DNA of 64,000 nt, taken from Acanthosepion esculentum. Taxonomy: Eukaryota; Mollusca; Cephalopoda; Sepiida; Sepiidae. This document shows positions 11,725 to 28,035 of this stretch, piece by piece (positions within the stretch are counted from its first letter, which is position 1; each line of letters starts with the position of its first letter). The notes below the pieces were generated by a model that searched no databases, had not been told where the DNA came from, and saw only the letters and a list, made by a program, of their open reading frames with translations. The stretch lies in assembly GCA_964036315.1 (NCBI GenBank), contig CAXIWW010000817.1:7351501-7415500 (forward strand). Direction: 5' to 3'. The translations under genes and the position numbers were made by a program.

Positions 11725-14700
11725 GTGCAAACAGCTGATAGCAAAAGTGCCAACAGCTGATACCAAAAGTGCAAAAAGCTGATAGCAAAAGTGCTAACAG
11801 CTGATAGCAAAATTGCCAACAGCTGATAGCAAATTGTCACCAGCTGATAGCAAAAGTGCCAACAGCACCACAGTGCCAACTAGTCCTAGGTATGACTATA
11901 AACTACATCTGACAGCAAGTCTTCTGATCACAGAGGGTCCCAGCTATGAGCAAATAGTGACCCCCCACTAAAAAAAAACACTATGAAAGTATAAAAATAG
12001 ATGATTATATAAAAACTTGCGAACAACACCAGTTGATAGCAAAACTGCCAACAGCACCACAGCTGATAGCAAAAGTGCTAACAGCTGATAGCAAAAGTGC
12101 CAACAGCTGATAGCAAATGTGCCAACAGCAACACATTCCCAACTAGTCCTAGGTATGACTATAAACTACATCTGACAGAAAGGCTTCTGATCACAAAGGG
12201 TCCCAGGTATGAGCAAATAGTGACCCCCCAATGAAAAAAACACTATGAATGTATAAAAATACATATTTATATAAAAACGTGCGAACAAGACCACTTGATA
12301 GCAAAAGGGCCAACAGCACCACAGCTGATAGCAAAAGTGTAAACAGCTGATAGCAAAAGTGCCAACAGCTGATAGAAATAGTGCCAACAGCACCACAGTA
12401 CCAACTAGTCCTAGGTATGACTATAAACTACATCTGACAGCAAGGCTTCTGATCACAAAGGGTTTCAGGTATGAGCAAATATTGAACCCCCACTAAAAAA
12501 AAAACAATATGAAAGTATAAAAATACATGTTTTTAAAAAACTTGCGAACACCAGTTGATTGCAAAAGTGCCAACAGGACCACAGCTGATAGCAAAAGTGT
12601 CAACTGCTGATAGCAAAAGTGCCAACAGCTGATAGCAAAAGTGCCAAAAGCTGTTAGCAAAAGTGCCAACAGCTGATAGCAAAAGTTCCAACAGATTATA
12701 CCAAAGTGCCAACAGCTGATAGCAAAAGTGCCAATAGCTGATTGCAAAAGTGCCAACAGCTGATAGCCAAAGTGCAAACAGCTGATAGCAAAAGTGCCAA
12801 CAGCTGATAGCAAAACTGCCAACAGCTGATAGCAAAAGTGCCAACAGCACCACATTGCCAACTAGTCCTAGGTATGATTATAAACTACATCTGACAGCAA
12901 GGCTTCTGATCACAAAGGGTCCCATCTATGAGCAAATAGTAACCCCCCACTAAAAAAAAACACTATGAATGTAAAAAAATACATGTTTATATAAAAACTT
13001 GCGAACAACACCAGTTGATAGCAAAAGTGCCAACAGCACCACAGCTGATAGCAAAAGTGCCAACAGCTGATAGCAAAAGTGCCAACAGCTGATAGCAAAA
13101 GTGCCAACAGCACCACAGTGCCAACTAGTCCTAGGTATGATTATAAACTACATCTGACAACAAGGCTTCTGATCACAAAGGGTCCCAGCTATGAGCAAGT
13201 AGTGACCCCCCACTAAAAAAAAAACACTATGAAATATAAAAATACATGTTTTTAAAAACCTTGCTAACACCAGTTGATTGCAAAAGTGCCAACAGGACCA
13301 CAGCTGATAGCAAAAGTGCCAACTGCTGATAGCAAAATTGCCAACAGCTGATAGCAAAAGTGCCAAAAGCTGTTAGCAAAAGTGCCAACAGCTGATAGCA
13401 AACGTGCCAACAGATGATAGCAAATGTGCCAACAGATGATAGCAAAAGTGCCAACAGCTGATAGCAAAAGTGCCAACAGATTATACCAAAGTGCCAACAG
13501 CTGATAGCAAAAGTGCCAATAGCTGATTGCAAAAGTGCCAACAGCTGATAGCAAAAGTGCCAACAGCTGATAGCAAAAGAGCCAACAGCTTATAGCAAAA
13601 GTGCCAACAGCTGATAGCAAAAGTGCCGACAGCACCACAGTGCCAACTAGTCCTAGGTATGACTATAAACTACATCTGACAGCAAGGCTTCTGATCACAA
13701 AGGGTCCCAGCTATGAGCAAATAGTGACCCCCCACTAAAAAAAAAAAATGAAAGTATAAAAATACATATTTATATAAAAACTTGCGAACAACACCAGTTG
13801 ATAGCAAAAGTGCCAACAGCAACTCAGCTGATAGCAAAAGTGCCAACAGCTGATAGCAAAAGTGCCAAAAGCTGATAGCAAAAGTGCCAACAGCTGATAG
13901 CAAAAGTGCCAACAGCACCACAGTGCCAACTAGTCCTCGGTATGACTATAAACTACATCTGACAGCAAGGCTTCTTATCACAAAGGTTCCCAGCTATGAG
14001 CAAATAGTGACCCACCACTAAAAAAAAAACACTATGAAAGTATAAAAATACATGTTTATATAAAAACTTGCAAAAAACACCACTTGATTGCAAAAGTGCC
14101 AACAGCACCACGGCTGATAGCAAAAGTGCCAACAGCTGATAGCAAAAGTGCCAACAGCTGATAGCAAAAGTGCCTACAGCACCACAGTGCCAACTAGTCC
14201 TCGGTATGACTATAAACTACATCTGACAGCAAGGCTTCTTATCACAAAGGGTCACAGCTCTGAGCAAATAATGACCCTCCACTACAAAAAAAAAACAATA
14301 TGAAAGTATAAAAATACATGTTTATATAAAAACTTGCGAGCAACAACAGTTGATAGCAAAAGTGCCAACAGCACCACAGCTGATAGCAAAAGTGCCAACA
14401 GCTGATAGCAAAAGAGCCAACACCTGATAGCAAAAGAGCCAACAGCTGATAGCAAAAGTGCCAACAGCTGATAGCAAAAGTGCCAACAGCACCATAGTGC
14501 CAACTAGTCCTATGTATGACTATAAACTACATCTGACAGCAAGGCTTCTGATCACAACGGGTCCCAGCTATGAGCAAATAGTGACCCCCCACTAAAAAAA
14601 AACTCTATGAAAGTATAAAAATACATGTTTATATAAAAACTTGCGAACAGCACCAGTTGATAGCAAAAGTGCCAACAGCTGATAGCAAAAGTGCCAACAG

Positions 14701-17700
14701 CTGATAGCAAAAGTGCCAACAGCTGATAGCAAAAGTGCCAACAGCTGATACCAAAAGTGCCAAAAGCTGATAGCAAATGTGCCAACAGCTAATAGCAAAT
14801 GTGCCAACAGATGATACCAAAAGTGCCAACAGCTGATAGCAAAAGTACCAACAGCTGATAGCAAACGTGCCAACAGCACCACAGTGCCAACTAATCCTAG
14901 GTATGACTATAAACTACATCTGACAGCAAGGCTTCTGATCACAAAGGGTCCCAGCTATGAGCAAATAGTAACCCCCACTAAAAAAAACACTATGAAAGTA
15001 TAAATATACATGTTTATATAAAAACGTGCGAACAACACCAGTTGATAGCAAAAGTGCAAACAGCATCACAGCTGATAGCAAAAGTGACAACAGCTGATAG
15101 CAAAAGTGCCAACAGCTGATACCAAAAGTGCCAACAGCTGATAGCAAACGTGCCAACAGCTGATAGCTAAAGTGCCAACAGCTGATAGCAAAAGTGCAAA
15201 CAGCTGATAGCAAAAGTGCCAACAGCACCACAGTGCCAACTAGTCCTAGGTATGACTATAAACTACATCTGACAGCAAGGCTTCTGATCACAAAAGGTCC
15301 CAGCTATGAGAAAATAGTGACCCCCCACTAAAAAAAAAACACTATGAAAATATGAAAAGACATGTTTATATAAAAACTTGCGAACAACACCAGTTGATAG
15401 CAAAAGTGCCAACAGCACCACAGCTGATAGCAAAAGTGCCAACAGCTGATAGCAAAAGTGCCAACAGCTGATAGCAAAAGTGCCAACCGCTGATAGCAAA
15501 AGTGCCAACAGCTGATACCCCATTTCCAACAGCTGATACCAAAAGTGCCAAAAGCTGATAGCAAAAGTGCCAACAGCTGTTAGCAAAAGTGCCAACAGCA
15601 CCACAGTGCCAACTAGTCCTAGGTATGACTATAAACTACATCTGACAGCAAGGCTTCTGATCACAAAGGGTCCCAGCTATGAGCAAATAGTGCCCCCCAC
15701 TAAAAAAAAAACACTATGAAAGTATAAAAATACATATTTATATAAAAACTTGCGAACAACACCAGTTGATAGCAAAAGTGCCAACAGCACCTCAGCTGAT
15801 AGCAAAAGTGCCAACAGCTGATAGCAAAAGTGCCAAAAGCTCATAGCAAAAGTGCCAACAGCTGATAGCAAAAGTGCCAACAGCACCACAGTGCCAACTA
15901 GTCCTCGGTATGACTATAAACTACATCTGACAGCAAGGCTTCTTATCACAAAGGTTCCCAGCTATGAGCAAATAGTGACCCACCACTAAAAAAAAAACAC
16001 TATGAAAGTATAAAAATACATGTTTATATAAAAACTTGCAAAAAACACCACTTGATTGCAAAAGTGCCAACAGCACCACGGCTGATAGCAAAAGTGCCAA
16101 CAGCTGATAGCAAAAGTGCCAACAGCTGATAGCAAAAGTGCCAACAGCACCACAGTGCCAACTAGTCCTCGGTATGACTATAAACTACATCTGACAGCAA
16201 GGCTTCTTATCACAAAGGGTCACAGCTCTGAGCAAATAATGACCCTCCACTAAAAAAAAAAACAATATGAAAGTATAAAAATACATGTTTATATAAAAAC
16301 TTGCGAGCAACAACAGTTGATAGCAAAAGTGCCAACAGCACCACAGCTGATAGCAAAAGTGCCAACAGCTGATAGCAAAAGAGCCAACACCTGATAGAAA
16401 AGAGCCAACAGCTGATAGCAAAAGTGCCAACAGCTGATAGCAAAAGTGCCAACAGCACCACAGTGCCAACTAGTCCTATGTATGACTATAAACTACATCT
16501 GACAGCAAGGCTTCTGATCACAAAGGGTCCCAGCTATGAGCAAATAGTGACCCCCCACTAAAAAAAAACTCTATGAAAGTATAAAAATACATGTTTATAT
16601 AAAAACTTGCGAACAGCACCAGTTGATAGCAAAAGTGCCAACAGCTGATAGCAAAAGTGCCAAAAGCTCATAGCAAAAGTGCCAACAGCTGATAGCAAAA
16701 GTGCCAACAGCACCACAGTGCCAACTAGTCCTCGGTATGACTATAAACTACATCTGACAGCAAGGCTTCTTATCACAAAGGTTCCCAGCTATGAGCAAAT
16801 AGTGACCCACCACTAAAAAAAAAACACTATGAAAGTATAAAAATACATGTTTATATAAAAACTTGCAAAAAACACCACTTGATTGCAAAAGTGCCAACAG
16901 CACCACGGCTGATAGCAAAAGTGCCAACAGCTGATAGCAAAAGTGCCAACAGCTGATAGCAAAAGTGCCAACAGCACCACAGTGCCAACTAGTCCTCGGT
17001 ATGACTATAAACTACATCTGACAGCAAGGCTTCTTATCACAAAGGGTCACAGCTCTGAGCAAATAATGACCCACCACTAAAAAAAAAAACAATATGAAAG
17101 TATAAAAATACATGTTTATATAAAAACTTGCGAGCAACAACAGTTGATAGCAAAAGTGCCAACAGCACCACAGCTGATAGCAAAAGTGCCAACAGCTGAT
17201 AGCAAAAGAGCCAACACCTGATAGCAAAAGAGCCAACAGCTGATAGCAAAAGTGCCAACAGCTGATAGCAAAAGTGCCAACAGCACCACTGTGCCAACTA
17301 GTCCTATGTATGTCTATAAACTACATCTGACAGCAAGGCTTCTGATCACAAAGGGTCCCAGCTATGAGCAAATAGTGACCCCCCACTAAAAAAAAACTCT
17401 ATGAAAGTATAAAAATACATGTTTATATAAAAACGTGCGAACAACACCAGTTGATAGCAAAAGTGCAAACAGCATCACAGCTGATAGCAAAAGTGACAAC
17501 AGCTGATAGCAAAAGTGCCAACAGCTGATACCAAAAGTGCCAACAGCTGATAGCAAACGTGCCAACAGCTGATAGCTAAAGTGCCAACAGCTGATAGCAA
17601 AAGTGCCAACATCTGATAGCAAAAGTGCCAACAGCACCACCGTGCCAACTAGTCCTAGGTATGACTATAAACTACATCTGACAGCAAGGCTTCTGATCAC

Positions 17701-20700
17701 AAAGGGTCCCAGCTATGAGCAAATAGTGCCCCCCACTAAAAAAAAAACACTATGAATGTATAAAAATACATATTTATATAAAAACTTGCGAACAACACCA
17801 GTTGATAGCAAAAGTGCCAACAGCACCTCAGCTGATAGCAAAAGTGCGAACAGCTGATAGCAAAAGTGCCAAAAGCTGATAGCAAAAGTGCCAAAAGATG
17901 ATAACAAAAGTTCCAAAAGCTGATAGCAAATGTGCCAACAGCTGATAGCTAATGTGCCAACAGATGATACCAAAAGTGCCAACAGCTTATAGCAAAAGTG
18001 CCAACAGCTGATTGCAAAAGTGCCAACAGCTAATAGCAAAAGTGCCAACAGCTGATAGCAAAAGTGCCAAAAGCTGATAGCAAAAGTGCCAACAGCTGAT
18101 ACCAAAATTGCCAACAGCTGATAGCAAAAGTGCCAACAGCTGATAGCAAAATGCCAACAGCTGATAGCAAATGTGCCAACAGCTGATACCACAGTGCCAA
18201 CAGCTGATAGCAAAAGAGCCAACAGCTGATTGCAAAAGTGCCAACCGCTGATAGCAAAAGTGCCAACAACTGATAGCAAAAGTGCCAACAGCTGATAGCA
18301 AAAGTGCCAACAGCTGATTGCAAAATACCAACAGCTGATAGCAAAAGTGCCAACAGCTGATAGGAAAAGGGCCAACAGCTGATAACAAATATGCCAAAAG
18401 CTGATAGCAAAAGTTCCAACAGCTGATAGCAAAAGTGCCAACAGCTGATAGCAAAAGTGCCAACAGCTGATAGCAAAAGTGCCAACAGCACCACAGTGCA
18501 AACTAGTCCTAGGTATGACTATAAACTACATCTGACAGCAAGGCTTCTTATCACAAAGGGTCACAGCTCTGAGCAAATAATGACCCTCCACTAAAAAAAA
18601 AAACAATATGAAAGTATAAAAATACATGTTTATATAAAAACTTGCGAGCAACAACAGTTGATAGCAAAAGTGCCAACAGCACCACAGCTGATAGCAAAAG
18701 TGCCAACAGCTGATAGCAAAAGAGCCAACACCTGATAGCAAAAGAGCCAACAGCTGATAGCAAAAGTGCCAACAGCTGATAGCAAAAGTGCCAACAGCAC
18801 CATAGTGCCAACTAGTCCTATGTATGACTATAAACTACATCTGACAGCAAGGCTTCTGATCACAAAGGGTCCCAGCTATGAGCAAATAGTGACCCCCCAC
18901 TAAAAAAAAACTCTATGAAAGTATAAAAATACATGTTTATATAAAAACTTGCGAACAGCACCAGTTGATAGCAAAAGTGCCAACAGCTGATAGCAAAAGT
19001 GCCAACAGCTGATAGCAAAAGTGCCAACAGCTGATAGCAAAAGTGCCAACAGCTGATACCAAAAGTGCCAAAAGCTGATAGCAAATGTGCCAACAGCTAA
19101 TAGCAAATGTGCCAACAGATGATACCAAAAGTGCCAACAGCTGATAGCAAAAGTACCAACAGCTGATAGCAAACGTGCCAACAGCACCACAGTGCCAACT
19201 AGTCCTAGGTATGACTATAAACTACATCTGACAGCAAGGCTTCTGATCACAAAGGGTCCCAGCTATGAGCAAATAGTAACCCCCACTAAAAAAAACACTA
19301 TGAAAGTATAAATATACATGTTTATATAAAAACGTGCGAACAACACCAGTTGATAGCAAAAGTGCAAACAGCATCACAGCTGATAGCAAAAGTGACAACA
19401 GCTGATAGCAAAAGTGCCAACAGCTGATACCAAAAGTGCCAACAGCTGATAGCAAACGTGCCAACAGCTCATAGCTAAAGTGCCAACAGCTGATAGCAAA
19501 AGTGCCAACATCTGATAGCAAAAGTGCCAACAGCACCACCGTGCCAACTAGTCCTAGGTATGACTATAAACTACATCTGACAGCAAGGCTTCTGATCACA
19601 AAGGGTCCCAGCTATGAGCAAATAGTGCCCCCCACTAAAAAAAAAACACTATGAAAGTATAAAAATACATATTTATATAAAAACTTGCGAACAACACCAG
19701 TTGATAGCAAAAGTGCCAACAGCACCTCAGCTGATAGCAAAAGTGCGAACAGCTGATAGCAAAAGTGCCAAAAGCTGATAGCAAAAGTGCCAAAAGATGA
19801 TAACAAAAGTTCCAAAAGCTGATAGCAAATGTGCCAACAGCTGATAGCTAATGTGCCAACAGATGATACCAAAAGTGCCAACAGCTTATAGCAAAAGTGC
19901 CAACAGCTGATTGCAAAAGTGCCAACAGTTAATAGCAAAAGTGCCAACAGCTGATAGCAAAAGTGCCAAAAGCTGATAGCAAAAGTGCCAACAGCTGATA
20001 CCAAAAGTGCCAACAGCTGATAGCAAAAGTGCCAACAGCTGATAGCAAAATGCCAACAGCTGATAGCAAATGTGCCAACAGCTGATACCACAGTGCCAAC
20101 AGCTGATAGCAAAAGAGCCAACAGCTGATTGCAAAAGTGCCAACCGCTGATAGCAAAAGTGCCAACAACTGATAGCAAAAGTGCCAACAGCTGATAGCAA
20201 AAGTGCCAACAGCTGATTGCAAAATACCAACAGCTGATAGCAAAAGTGCCAACAGCTGATAGGAAAAGGGCCAACAGCTGATAACAAATATGCCAAAAGC
20301 TGATAGCAAAAGTTCCAACAGCTGATAGCAAAAGTGCCAACAGCTGATAGCAAAAGTGCCAACAGCTGATAGCAAAAGAGCCAACACCTGATAGCAAAAG
20401 AGCCAACAGCTGATAGCAAAAGTGCCAACAGCTGATAGCAAAAGTGCCAACAGCACCATAGTGCCAACTAGTCCTATGTATGACTATAAACTACATCTGA
20501 CAGCAAGGCTTCTGATCACAAAGGGTCCCAGCTATGAGCAAATAGTGACCCCCCACTAAAAAAAAACTCTATGAAAGTATAAAAATACATGTTTATATAA
20601 AAACTTGCGAACAGCACCAGTTGATAGCAAAAGTGCCAACAGCTGATAGCAAAAGTGCCAACAGCTGATAGCAAAAGTGCCAACAGCTGATAGCAAAAGT

Positions 20701-23700
20701 GCCAACAGCTGATACCAAAAGTGCCAAAAGCTGATAGCAAATGTGCCAACAGCTAATAGCAAATGTGCCAACAGATGATACCAAAAGTGCCAACAGCTGA
20801 TAGCAAAAGTACCAACAGCTGATAGCAAACGTGCCAACAGCACCACAGTGCCAACTAGTCCTAGGTATGACTATAAACTACATCTGACAGCAAGGCTTCT
20901 GATCACAAAGGGTCCCAGCTATGAGCAAATAGTAACCCCCACTAAAAAAAACACTATGAAAGTATAAATATACATGTTTATATAAAAACGTGCGAACAAC
21001 ACCAGTTGATAGCAAAAGTGCAAACAGCATCACAGCTGATAGCAAAAGTGACAACAGCTGATAGCAAAAGTGCCAACAGCTGATACCAAAAGTGCCAACA
21101 GCTGATAGCAAACGTGCCAACAGCTGATAGCTAAAGTGCCAACAGCTGATAGCAAAAGTGCCAACATCTGATAGCAAAAGTGCCAACAGCACCACCGTGC
21201 CAACTAGTCCTAGGTATGACTATAAACTACATCTGACAGCAAGGCTTCTGATCACAAAGGGTCCCAGCTATGAGCAAATAGTGCCCCCCACTAAAAAAAA
21301 AACACTATGAAAGTATAAAAATACATATTTATATAAAAACTTGCGAACAACACCAGTTGATAGCAAAAGTGCCAACAGCACCTCAGCTGATAGCAAAAGT
21401 GCGAACAGCTGATAGCAAAAGTGCCAAAAGCTGATAGCAAAAGTGCCAAAAGATGATAACAAAAGTTCCAAAAGCTGATAGCAAATGTGCCAACAGCTGA
21501 TAGCTAATGTGCCAACAGATGATACCAAAAGTGCCAACAGCTTATAGCAAAAGTGCCAACAGCTGATTGCAAAAGTGCCAACAGTTAATAGCAAAAGTGC
21601 CAACAGCTGATAGCAAAAGTGCCAAAAGCTGATAGCAAAAGTGCCAACAGCTGATACCAAAAGTGCCAACAGCTGATAGCAAAAGTGCCAACAGCTGATA
21701 GCAAAATGCCAACAGCTGATAGCAAATGTGCCAACAGCTGATACCACAGTGCCAACAGCTGATAGCAAAAGAGCCAACAGCTGATTGCAAAAGTGCCAAC
21801 CGCTGATAGCAAAAGTGCCAACAACTGATAGCAAAAGTGCCAACAGCTGATAGCAAAAGTGCCAACAGCTGATTGCAAAATACCAACAGCTGATAGCAAA
21901 AGTGCCAACAGCTGATAGGAAAAGGGCCAACAGCTGATAACAAATATGCCAAAAGCTGATAGCAAAAGTTCCAACAGCTGATAGCAAAAGTGCCAACAGC
22001 TGATAGCAAAAGTGCCAACAGCTGATAGCAAAAGTGCCAACAGCACCACAGTGCCAACTAGTCCTAGGTATGAATATAAACTACATCTGACAGCAAGGCT
22101 TCTGATCACAAAGGTTCACAGCTATGAGCAAGTAGTGACCCCCCACTAAAAAAGAAACACTATGAAATTATAACAATACATGTTTATATAAAAACTTGCG
22201 AACAACACCAGTTGATAGCAAAAGTGCCAACAGCACCACAGCTGATAGCAAAATTGCCAACAGCTGATAGCAAAAGTGCCAACAGCTGATACCAAAAGTG
22301 CCAAAAGCTGATAGCAAAAGTGCCAACAGCTGATAGCAAAAGTGCCAACAGATGATACCAAAAGTGCCAACAGCTGATAGCAAAATTGCCAACAGCTGAT
22401 AAGAAAAGTGCCAACAGCTGATAGCAAAAGTGCCAAAAGCTGAGAGCAAAAGTGCCAACAGCTGATACCAAAGTGCCAAAAGCTGATACCAAAATGCCAA
22501 CAGCTGATAGCAAAAGTGCCAACAGCTGATAGCAAAAGTGCCAACAGCTGATTGCAAAAGTGCCAAAAGCTGATAGCAAAAGTGCCAACAGCTGATAGCT
22601 AAAGTGCCAACAGCTGATAGCAAAAGTGCAACAGCACCACAGTGCCAACTAGTTCTAGTTATGACTATATTCTACATCTGACAGCAAGGCTTCTGATCAC
22701 AAAGTGTCCCAGCTATGAGCAAATAGTGACCCCCCACTAAAAAAAAACACTATGAAAGTATATAAATACATATTTATATAAAAACTTGCGAACAACACCA
22801 GTTGATAGCAAAAGTGCCAAGAGCACCACAGCTGATAGCAAAAGTGCCAACAGCTGATAGCAAATGTGCCAACAGCTGATACCAAAAGTGACAAAAGCTG
22901 ATAGCAAAATGCCAACAGCTGATAGCAAAAGTGCCAACAGCTGATACCAAAATGCCAACAGCTGATAACAAAAGTGCCAAAAGCTGATAGCAAAAGTGCC
23001 AACAGCTGATAGCAAAAGTGCCAACAGCTGATACCAAAAGTGCCAACAGCTGATAGCAAAAGTGCCAACAGCACCACAGTGCCAACTAGTCCTAGGTATG
23101 ACTATGAACTACATCTGACAGCAAGGCTTCTGATCACAAAGGGTCCCAGCTATGAGCAAATAGTGACCCACCACTAAAAAAAAACACTATGAAAGTATAA
23201 AAATACATGTTTATATAAAAACTTGCGAACAACACCAGTTGATAGCAAAAGTGCCAACAGCACCACAGCTGATAGCAAAAGTGCCAACAGCTGATAGCAA
23301 AAGTGCCAACAGCTGATAGCAAAAGTGCCAACAGCTGATAGCAAAAGTGCCAACAGATGATAACAAAAGTGCCAAAAGCTGATAGTAAATGTGCCAACAG
23401 CTGATAGCTAATGTGCCAACAGATGATACCAAAAGTGCCAAAAGCTGATAGCAAAAGTGCCAACAGCTGTTAGCAAAAGTGCCAACAGCTGATAGCAAAA
23501 GTGCCAACAGCTGATAGCAAAAGTGCCAACAGCTGATAGCAAAAGTGCCAAAAGCTGATAGCAAAAGTGCCAACAGCTCATAGCAAAAGTGCCAACAGCT
23601 GATACCACATTGCCAACTAGTCCAAGGTATGACTCTAAACTACATCTGACAGCAAGGCTTCTGATCACAAAGTGTCCCAGCTATGAGCAAATAGTGACCC

Positions 23701-24163
23701 CCCACTAAAGAAAAGACACTATGAATGTATAAAAATACATGTTTATATAAAAACTTGCGAACAACACCAGTTGATAGCAAAAGTGCCAAAAGCACCACAG
23801 CTGATAACAAAAGTGCCAACAGCTGATAGCAAAAGTGCCAACAGCTGATAGCACCACAGTGCCAACTAGTCATAGGTATGACTATAAACTACATCTGACA
23901 GCAAGGTTTCTGATCACAAAGGGTCCCAACTATGAGCAAATAGTGACCAACCACTAAAAAAAAAACACTATGAAAGTAAAAAAATACATGTTTATATAAA
24001 AACTTGCGAACAACACCAGTTGATAGCAAAAGTGCCAACAGCACCACAGCTGATAACAAAAGTGCCAACAGCTGATAGCAAAAGTGCCAACAGCTGATAC
24101 CAAAAGTGCCAAAAGCTGATAGCAAAAGTGCCAACAGCTGATAGTAAAAGTGCCAACAGATGA
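11713..24163 (-). repeat. 22-bp minisatellite array with spacers, reverse block
   Basis: The same family as the forward block, reverse-complemented: units read AGCAAAAGTGCCAAC between CAGCTGAT motifs, and spacers read from CCAACTAGTCCTAGG to ACCAGTTGAT. I count about 31 spacers here as well, with the TATATAAA complement near 12006, 12265, 12988, 13765, 14051, 14630, 15015, 15365, 15735, 16025, 16290, 16600, 16850, 17115, 17425, 17775, 18630, 18940, 19320, 19675, 20590, 20975, 21330, 22185, 22775, 23210, 23745, 23995 and a few degenerate copies near 12530 and 13250. Subfamily variants (CCTCGG or CCTATG for CCTAGG; AGAGCC for GTGCC) cluster locally, showing regional homogenisation. No gene is seen. 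Confidence 0.97.
18799..22031 (-). repeat. Tandem duplication with 1656-bp period inside the reverse block
   Basis: The segment starting at ACCATAGTGCC (18799) recurs at 20455, exactly 1656 bp downstream, and the two copies stay in register for about 1.57 kb (to roughly 20375 and 22031). Each copy contains three spacers and a long run of 22-mers with the same rare variants, including ACCACAGTGCC, AACAACTGATAG and GATAACAAATATGCC. The very close similarity indicates a recent duplication or conversion. A less exact relative of the second half lies at 17713-18501. Confidence 0.85.
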
Positions 24164-24180
24164 TTGCTGTCAGATGTAGT
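24155..24180. other. Inversion junction 2: reverse to forward
   Basis: A reverse-oriented 22-mer (GTGCCAACAGATGAT) is joined directly to the forward-oriented spacer interior (TGCTGTCAGATGTAG) at about 24163-24165. Unlike the junction at 11712 this is not palindromic: one side breaks inside a 22-mer and the other inside a spacer, so the joined points are non-homologous. Confidence 0.85.
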
Positions 24181-25587
24181 TTATAGTCATACCTAGGACT
24201 AGTTGGCACTGTGGTGCTTTTGGCACTTTTGCTATCAGCTGTTGGCACTTTTGCTATCAGCTGTTGGCACTTTTGCTATCAGCTTTTGGCACTTTGGCTA
24301 TCAGCTGTTGGCACTTTTGCTATCAGCTGTTGGCACATTTGCTATCAGCTGTGGTGCTGTTTGCACTTTTGCTATCAACTGGTGTTGTTCACAAGTTTTT
24401 ATATAAACATGTATATTTTTACTTTCATTGTGTTTTTTTTTAGTGGGGTGTCACTATTTGCTCATAGCTGGGACCCTTTGTGATCAGAAGCCTTGCTGTC
24501 AGATGTAGTTTATAATCATACCTAGGACTAGTTGGCACTGTAGTGCTGTTGGCACTTTTGCTATCAGCTGTTGGCACTTTTGCCATCAGCTGTTGGCACT
24601 TTTGCTATCAGCTGTGGTGCTGTTGGCACTTTTGCTATCAACTGGTGTTGTTCGCAAGTTTTTATAGAAACATGTATTTTTATACTTTCATAGTGTTTTT
24701 TTTAGTGGGGGGTCACTATTTGCTCATAGCTGGGACCCTTTTGTGATCAGAAGTCTTGCTGTCAGATGTAGTTTATAGTCATACCTAGGACTAGTTGGCA
24801 CTGTGGTGCTGTTGGCACGTTTGCTATCAGCTGTTGGTACTTTTGCTATCAGCTGTTGGCACTTTTGGTATCATCTGTTGGCACATTTGCTATCAGCTGT
24901 TGGCACATTTGCTATCAGCTTTTGGCACTTTTGTTATCATCTGTTGGCACTTTTGCTATCAGCTGTTGGCACTTTTGCTATCAGCTGTTGGCACTTTTGC
25001 TATCAGCTGTGGTGCTGTTGGCACTTTTGCTATCAACTGGTGCTGTTCGCAAGTTTTTATATAAACATGTATTTTTATACTTTCATAGAGTTTTTTTTTA
25101 GTGGGGGGTCACTATTTGCTCATAGCTGGGACCCTTTGTGATCAGCAGCCTTGCTGTCAGATGTAGTTTATAGTCATACCTAGGACTAGTTGGCACTGTG
25201 GTGCTGTTGGCACTTTTGCTATCAGCTGTTGGCACTTTTGCTATCAGCTGTTGGCTCTTTTGCTATAAGCTGTTGGCACTTTTGCTATCAGCTGTGGTGC
25301 TGTTGTCACTTTTGCTATCAACTGTTGTTGCTCGCAAGTTTTTATATAAACATGTATTTTTATACTTTCATAGTGTTTTTTTTTAGTGGGGGGTCACTAT
25401 TTGCTTATAGCTGTGACCCTTTGTGATCAGAAGCCTTGCTGTCAGATGTAGTTTATAGTCCTACCTAGGACTAGTTGGCACTGTGGTGCTGTTGGCACTT
25501 TTGCTATCAGCTGTTGGCACTTTTGCTCTCAGCTGTTGTCACTTTTGCTATCAGCTGTGGTGCTGTTGGCACTTTTGCTATCAACTG
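24164..25587 (+). repeat. 22-bp minisatellite array with spacers, second forward block
   Basis: The forward orientation resumes with four further spacers (TATATAAA-like motif near 24390, 24661, 25060 and 25345) and short runs of 22-mers. The block ends inside the variant unit TGCTATCAACTG, where retroelement sequence (TGGAAAGG) begins at 25588. The normal continuation of this unit would be GTGTTGTTCGC, so the array is interrupted within a spacer start. Confidence 0.95.

Positions 25588-28035
<2,448 letters not shown>

Noticed and set aside
22..25561. Many open frames of 60-265 codons encoding hydrophobic repeats such as LLALLLSAVGTFAISCWHFC, resembling membrane proteins
   Set aside because: The 22-bp unit is stop-free in the relevant strand and equals 1 modulo 3, so every run is open in all three frames and reads the same 22-residue cycle. 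All frames are equally open, starts are arbitrary, and frames end in the spacer.
1..25587. CRISPR-like alternation of repeats and spacers
   Set aside because: Here the spacers are conserved and the short units are tandem, the opposite of a CRISPR array, and the genome is eukaryotic.
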